In this document: positions 5,688 through 8,220 of the stretch, in pieces | How the letters are laid out: each line of letters opens with the position of its first letter | Position numbering within the stretch: position 1 is the stretch's first letter | NCBI GenBank assembly: GCA_948435975.1 | Contig: CAOJHG010000074.1 | Coordinates: 1-8,220, forward strand | Source: an uncultured Oscillibacter sp. | GTDB taxonomy: Bacteria > Bacillota > Clostridia > Oscillospirales > Oscillospiraceae | DNA: 8,220 bases | Direction of reading: 5' to 3' | Position numbers and translations under genes: made by a program | The notes under the pieces: generated by a model | Seen by the model: only the letters and a program-made list of their open reading frames with translations | Told to the model about the DNA's origin: nothing | Databases searched by the model: none

Positions 5688-7804
5688 ATGCCATTTTGAA
5701 AACCTTTCTCTCCATGTCCGTTTCCGGCGGCTTGCTGATCCTGGCCCTGCTCTTGGGAAAAAGGTTCTGGAAAGACCGCCTCAGCCGTCAGTGGCAGTAT
5801 TACATCTGGCTCATTGTCATTCTTCGGCTGCTGCTCCCGTTTGGGCCGGAAGTAAACCTGCTGGGAAAAACCTATCAGGCTGTAGAGCAGGCAATCACCC
5901 AGGATGCGCCTTTGCTGCAGCAGCTTGTGCCAAATATTCCGGAAGACGTTCTCGCTCCTGCTGCCGGTGTGGAGCAGAACCGCAGGACCGTGAATTCTTC
6001 CTCAGAAAATTTGACAGGCGCACACCCGCTTCAAGAGATTGGGGCGCTGCTGAAAGAGCATATCTGGCTGATTTGGCTTGCGGCTGCTCTGGGTCTGCTG
6101 ATACGAAAAATAACAATCTATCAGGGCTTTCTGCGATATATCAGGGCTGGATTGAACCCGGTTTCTGATATGGAGATTTTAGACCGGCTTTCCATCACTG
6201 CGGAACAGGCAGGCGTTCAAAAGCCCATAGAGCTGTGTGTCAATCCGCTGGTCTCTTCGCCGCTTTTGACCGGTTTATTTCATCCATGTATTGTATTGCC
6301 AAGCGTGGATATTCCCGAAAAGGATTTTCAACATATCGTCCTGCATGAGCTGACCCACTACAAACGGCGGGATATACTTTACAAATGGCTGGTGCAGGCG
6401 GTCGTTTGCCTGCATTGGTTTAACCCGCTTGTGCATCTTATGAGTTGGGAAATCATAAAAGCGTGTGAATTTTCCTGTGATGAAGCAGTCCTCACAAAGC
6501 TGGGAACCGGCAGTGCGCAGGAATACGGAAAAACCTTGCTTGACGCTATGGCGGCAGTCGGGAGATACAAGGAAAATCTTGGGACTGTCACTTTAAGCGA
6601 AAATAAACAACTGTTGAAAGAAAGGTTAGGTGCAATTATGAATTTCAAGAGGAAATCCATAGGGATGCGGCTTTTGACAGGCGCATTGACGCTTTGTGTA
6701 ATGTTCGGTGCGGCTTACGTTGGCGTTTACCCCGCCGCAGCCAATCAGACAGCAAGCAGGCCGCCGGTATCTGGAAAGAAGCATCCTGCGCAGGTTGGAA
6801 CAGGTACGCACAGCGGTATGTATTCTTTAATGGCGGAACGATACTATGAAGCTGGCACTCTTCCTCTGTTTCAAATGGTGTTCCTCCGGCTGGACGAAGA
6901 AGCGCAGAGTAAATGGCTGAACAGAATCTATGCAGACCAGAATATCATGTTTATGGGAGCTGCAGTCACTGTGCTGGACGATGACTGCGCATCTATCCTG
7001 AATCTGGCAGAAACAGTCTATGAGGATGGTGACATCGCTTTTTTCTCTAATCTGGCTGCACATATGAGCGAGGAGACATTAGAAGCCTGGCTGGATAGGG
7101 CCATAGAGGATGGGTCGTGGGGCTTTCAGTCTGTGCTGTTCAATGCGCTGGATTTAGGCGGCGAATTTGACGCACGGAGAGAGAAGCAGGAAAAAGAATG
7201 GGAAGCGATCCAAAAAGCGGAATACAGGGCGGTTGGCATTACGATGGATGGCAAGAATTATTACTACCAAGGGAAGCTGGTCAACATCTTTCTGGACATC
7301 CGGCCAAACAAATCCTTTTACACACTGGATATGAACCCAAAAGGAACGGTCAATGTCAAAGTTATCCGCAATGAGGAGGATGAGATCACGAGCGCTGCCT
7401 ATATGACAGACGCGGAAGTAATGGAACTGCTGGGCGATTTGTATGGCGATGAGGACGGCTCTAGTGTGGAAATAATCCCGGTTGATTTGAAAACCGTAGC
7501 GGCCGGAGAAACCATTTTTTTGGGAGAATACACTCTGTCCTACGGAGACGAGATCTGGTATGACATCTTAGCGGAAACGGGAGACAGGATGCAGGTCTTT
7601 TTCGCTAAGGACGAGCAGAAGAGTCCGGTCTATTGGTCTGTGAATAATCTGCGGCAAACGGGGGAACCACTGGAATGCGCCTCAGATTTCACCGTTAGGC
7701 CTCCGGCAAAGCCTGGAACCTACCGGCTGTACCTCCGGGCCCCGGACGGCGCGTTGGGAAATGTAAAGGGCAGCATTTCAATTTTATTTACAGGCGAGTC
7801 CTAA
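5684..7804 (+). CDS. M56-family (BlaR1-like) membrane metalloprotease sensor with unusual ectodomain
   Basis: This 706-residue protein has the BlaR1/MecR1 membrane core. Hydrophobic segments lie at about 7-28, 36-52 and 126-143. A cytoplasmic zinc protease domain follows with HELTH at 221-225 (H221, E222, H225), WFNP at 245-248 and E262-x2-C265-D266, which should supply the third zinc ligand. A fourth membrane segment lies at about 327-349. The protease is expected to inactivate the BlaI-type repressor encoded just upstream when the outer domain senses its signal. The outer part (353-706) is not a penicillin-binding domain: I see no SxxK active-site serine followed by a KTG triad. It consists of a four-fold helical repeat (377-489), a segment with MDGKNYYYQGKLVNIFLDI (521-539), and a C-terminal probably all-beta unit (about 595-703, including PGTYRLYL). 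Translation is coupled to the repressor gene, with AAAGGG at 5667-5672. A hairpin terminator follows. Confidence 0.9.
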   Translation: MNAILKTFLSMSVSGGLLILALLLGKRFWKDRLSRQWQYYIWLIVILRLLLPFGPEVNLLGKTYQAVEQAITQDAPLLQQLVPNIPEDVLAPAAGVEQNRRTVNSSSENLTGAHPLQEIGALLKEHIWLIWLAAALGLLIRKITIYQGFLRYIRAGLNPVSDMEILDRLSITAEQAGVQKPIELCVNPLVSSPLLTGLFHPCIVLPSVDIPEKDFQHIVLHELTHYKRRDILYKWLVQAVVCLHWFNPLVHLMSWEIIKACEFSCDEAVLTKLGTGSAQEYGKTLLDAMAAVGRYKENLGTVTLSENKQLLKERLGAIMNFKRKSIGMRLLTGALTLCVMFGAAYVGVYPAAANQTASRPPVSGKKHPAQVGTGTHSGMYSLMAERYYEAGTLPLFQMVFLRLDEEAQSKWLNRIYADQNIMFMGAAVTVLDDDCASILNLAETVYEDGDIAFFSNLAAHMSEETLEAWLDRAIEDGSWGFQSVLFNALDLGGEFDARREKQEKEWEAIQKAEYRAVGITMDGKNYYYQGKLVNIFLDIRPNKSFYTLDMNPKGTVNVKVIRNEEDEITSAAYMTDAEVMELLGDLYGDEDGSSVEIIPVDLKTVAAGETIFLGEYTLSYGDEIWYDILAETGDRMQVFFAKDEQKSPVYWSVNNLRQTGEPLECASDFTVRPPAKPGTYRLYLRAPDGALGNVKGSISILFTGES
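6812..7153 (+). repeat. Four ~28-30-residue helical repeats within the M56 ectodomain
   Basis: Four units share a pattern: a helix, then Y/I-E-D-G-D-I-x-F, then a second helix ending near Leu-Asp or Met-Ser. Anchors are YEAGTLPLF (388-396), YADQNIMF (416-423), YEDGDIAFF (446-454) and IEDGSWGF (474-481), spaced 28, 30 and 28 residues. The starts of units 2 and 4 also match each other (LDEEAQSKWLNR against MSEETLEAWLDR). The repeat is at protein level, and the DNA copies have diverged. Confidence 0.75.
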
Positions 7805-7826
7805 CGGCTGAATCATCATTTACTAT

Positions 7827-7860
7827 GCACCGCATGGCTTTGCTGCTGTGCGGTGCTTTT
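7827..7860 (+). terminator. Probable terminator of the blaI-M56 operon
   Basis: GCACCGCA (7827-7834) pairs perfectly with TGCGGTGC (7849-7856). The stem can extend by four inner pairs (7835-7838 with 7845-7848, two of them wobble), leaving a 6-nt loop. Only four T follow, so termination may be partial. Confidence 0.75.
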
Positions 7861-7958
7861 CAGATGGAAGAAATGCTGAAATGGCAGAAGGTCCTGAAGG
7901 TCTTCCCGGCACAGTTCCAGACAGCAGAAGAAAATTTTGAGAAAAGTCAAAGAAATGC

Positions 7959-7987
7959 TTGACAAAAAGGGGGGTATCTGATATAGT
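7959..7987 (+). promoter_or_regulatory. Sigma-A promoter of the tRNA operon
   Basis: TTGACA (7959-7964) and TATAGT (7982-7987) are 17 bp apart, a near-consensus strong promoter. The start site would be near 7994, about 23 nt before the first tRNA. The spacer contains a G-run (7969-7974). Confidence 0.88.
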
Positions 7988-8016
7988 ATTTCTTGCCCGT
8001 GAGGAGTCCTTTATAT

Positions 8017-8093
8017 GGCGGCATAGCTCAGTTGGCTAGAGCATGCGGTTCATACCCGCAGTGTCCCCGGTTCAAATCCAGGTGCCGCTACCA
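8017..8093 (+). tRNA. tRNA-Met (anticodon CAT), elongator type
   Basis: A complete cloverleaf of 77 nt with encoded CCA (8091-8093). The acceptor stem GGCGGCA pairs with TGCCGCT, with a G-U at the first pair. The D stem is GCTC/GAGC, the anticodon stem TGCGG/CCGCA, and the loop TTCATAC has CAT at 8051-8053. The T loop is TTCAAAT. It lacks the three G-C pairs of an initiator anticodon stem, and its acceptor sequence fits elongator Met better than the lysidine-modified Ile tRNA. The T stem has a C-A mismatch (8068 with 8080), which is unusual for a functional tRNA. Confidence 0.93.
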
Positions 8094-8099
8094 GACTTT

Positions 8100-8125
8100 C
8101 ATGAAGCGCCGCAAGGCGCTTCATG
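8100..8125 (+). other. Perfect hairpin with GCAA tetraloop between two tRNA genes
   Basis: CATGAAGCGCC (8100-8110) pairs along all 11 bases with GGCGCTTCATG (8115-8125) around GCAA, a GNRA loop. It starts 7 nt after the CCA of tRNA-Met. No T-run follows directly (the nearest is TTTT at 8135-8138), and no promoter is visible before tRNA-Glu. It is therefore more likely a processing or stability element in the precursor than a full terminator. Confidence 0.8.
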
Positions 8126-8165
8126 GAGGCTCGTTTTCCTCCCTGGTTTTCATTCTTCCAACGAC

Positions 8166-8220
8166 GGCCCGTTGGTCAAGTGGTTAAGACACGGCCCTTT
8201 CACGGCTGTAACATGGGTTC
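8166..8220 (+). tRNA. tRNA-Glu (anticodon TTC), 3' part cut by window edge
   Basis: The first 55 nt of a tRNA are present: acceptor 5' strand GGCCCGT, D arm beginning GGTC, anticodon stem CGGCC/GGCTG with one G-U pair, and loop CTTTCAC with TTC at 8199-8201. The T arm starts at the edge (ATGGGTTC). It matches the usual Firmicute tRNA-Glu and is likely co-transcribed with tRNA-Met from the promoter at 7959-7987. Confidence 0.92.

Noticed and set aside
7993..8187. 64-codon frame over the tRNA genes
   Set aside because: It covers a complete tRNA-Met and the start of tRNA-Glu, so it is not a protein gene.
1..8220. CRISPR array, insertion sequence or phage attachment site
   Set aside because: No regularly spaced direct repeats, transposase gene, integrase gene or terminal inverted repeats were seen. 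The tRNA genes show no adjacent duplicated 3' end within the window.

Overview
The window looks like a stretch of chromosome from a spore-forming, low-to-medium GC Firmicute. A gut Clostridia member of the Oscillospiraceae type is the best guess. The basis is the two dipicolinate synthase genes, the BlaI/M56 pair, the Rrf2 regulator, the strong AGGAGG-like ribosome binding sites and the style of the tRNA genes. The genus cannot be read from the sequence alone.

Layout. On the minus strand (1-2595) a HAD-family nucleotidase-like gene is followed after 15 bp by a large TIR-domain gene that runs off the left edge. Both appear to be read from one extended -10 sigma-A-type promoter at 2646-2674. 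Pointing the other way from the same intergenic region is dpaA-dpaB (2725-4136), which makes the spore-core compound dipicolinic acid. It has a candidate sigma-K promoter and ends in a strong terminator. A 433-bp AT-rich gap follows, then a monocistronic Rrf2/IscR-like regulator (4621-5130) with a Cys triad for an Fe-S cluster and its own terminator. Next is a two-gene antibiotic-sensor-like operon: a BlaI/MecI repressor (5304-5687) overlapping by 4 bp an M56 membrane metalloprotease (5684-7804). Its promoter carries two copies of a dyad operator. The right end holds a tRNA operon: tRNA-Met (elongator), a perfect hairpin, then tRNA-Glu cut by the window edge.

How the parts work together. DpaA and DpaB act as one enzyme on the lysine-pathway intermediate dihydrodipicolinate in the mother cell. 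The BlaI and M56 proteins form a signalling pair in which the membrane protease is expected to inactivate the repressor. No beta-lactamase or other obvious target gene is beside them, and the protease's outer domain is not a penicillin-binding domain, so the signal is unknown. The HAD and TIR genes are probably co-transcribed. The TIR protein has two TIR-like halves followed by Sel1/TPR-like helical repeats, a sensor/effector layout seen in immune-type proteins, but its function here is not established.

The most interesting items are the tandem TIR-like architecture next to a nucleotidase, the four-fold helical repeat in the M56 ectodomain, the twin dyad operator, and the back-to-back vegetative/sporulation promoters.
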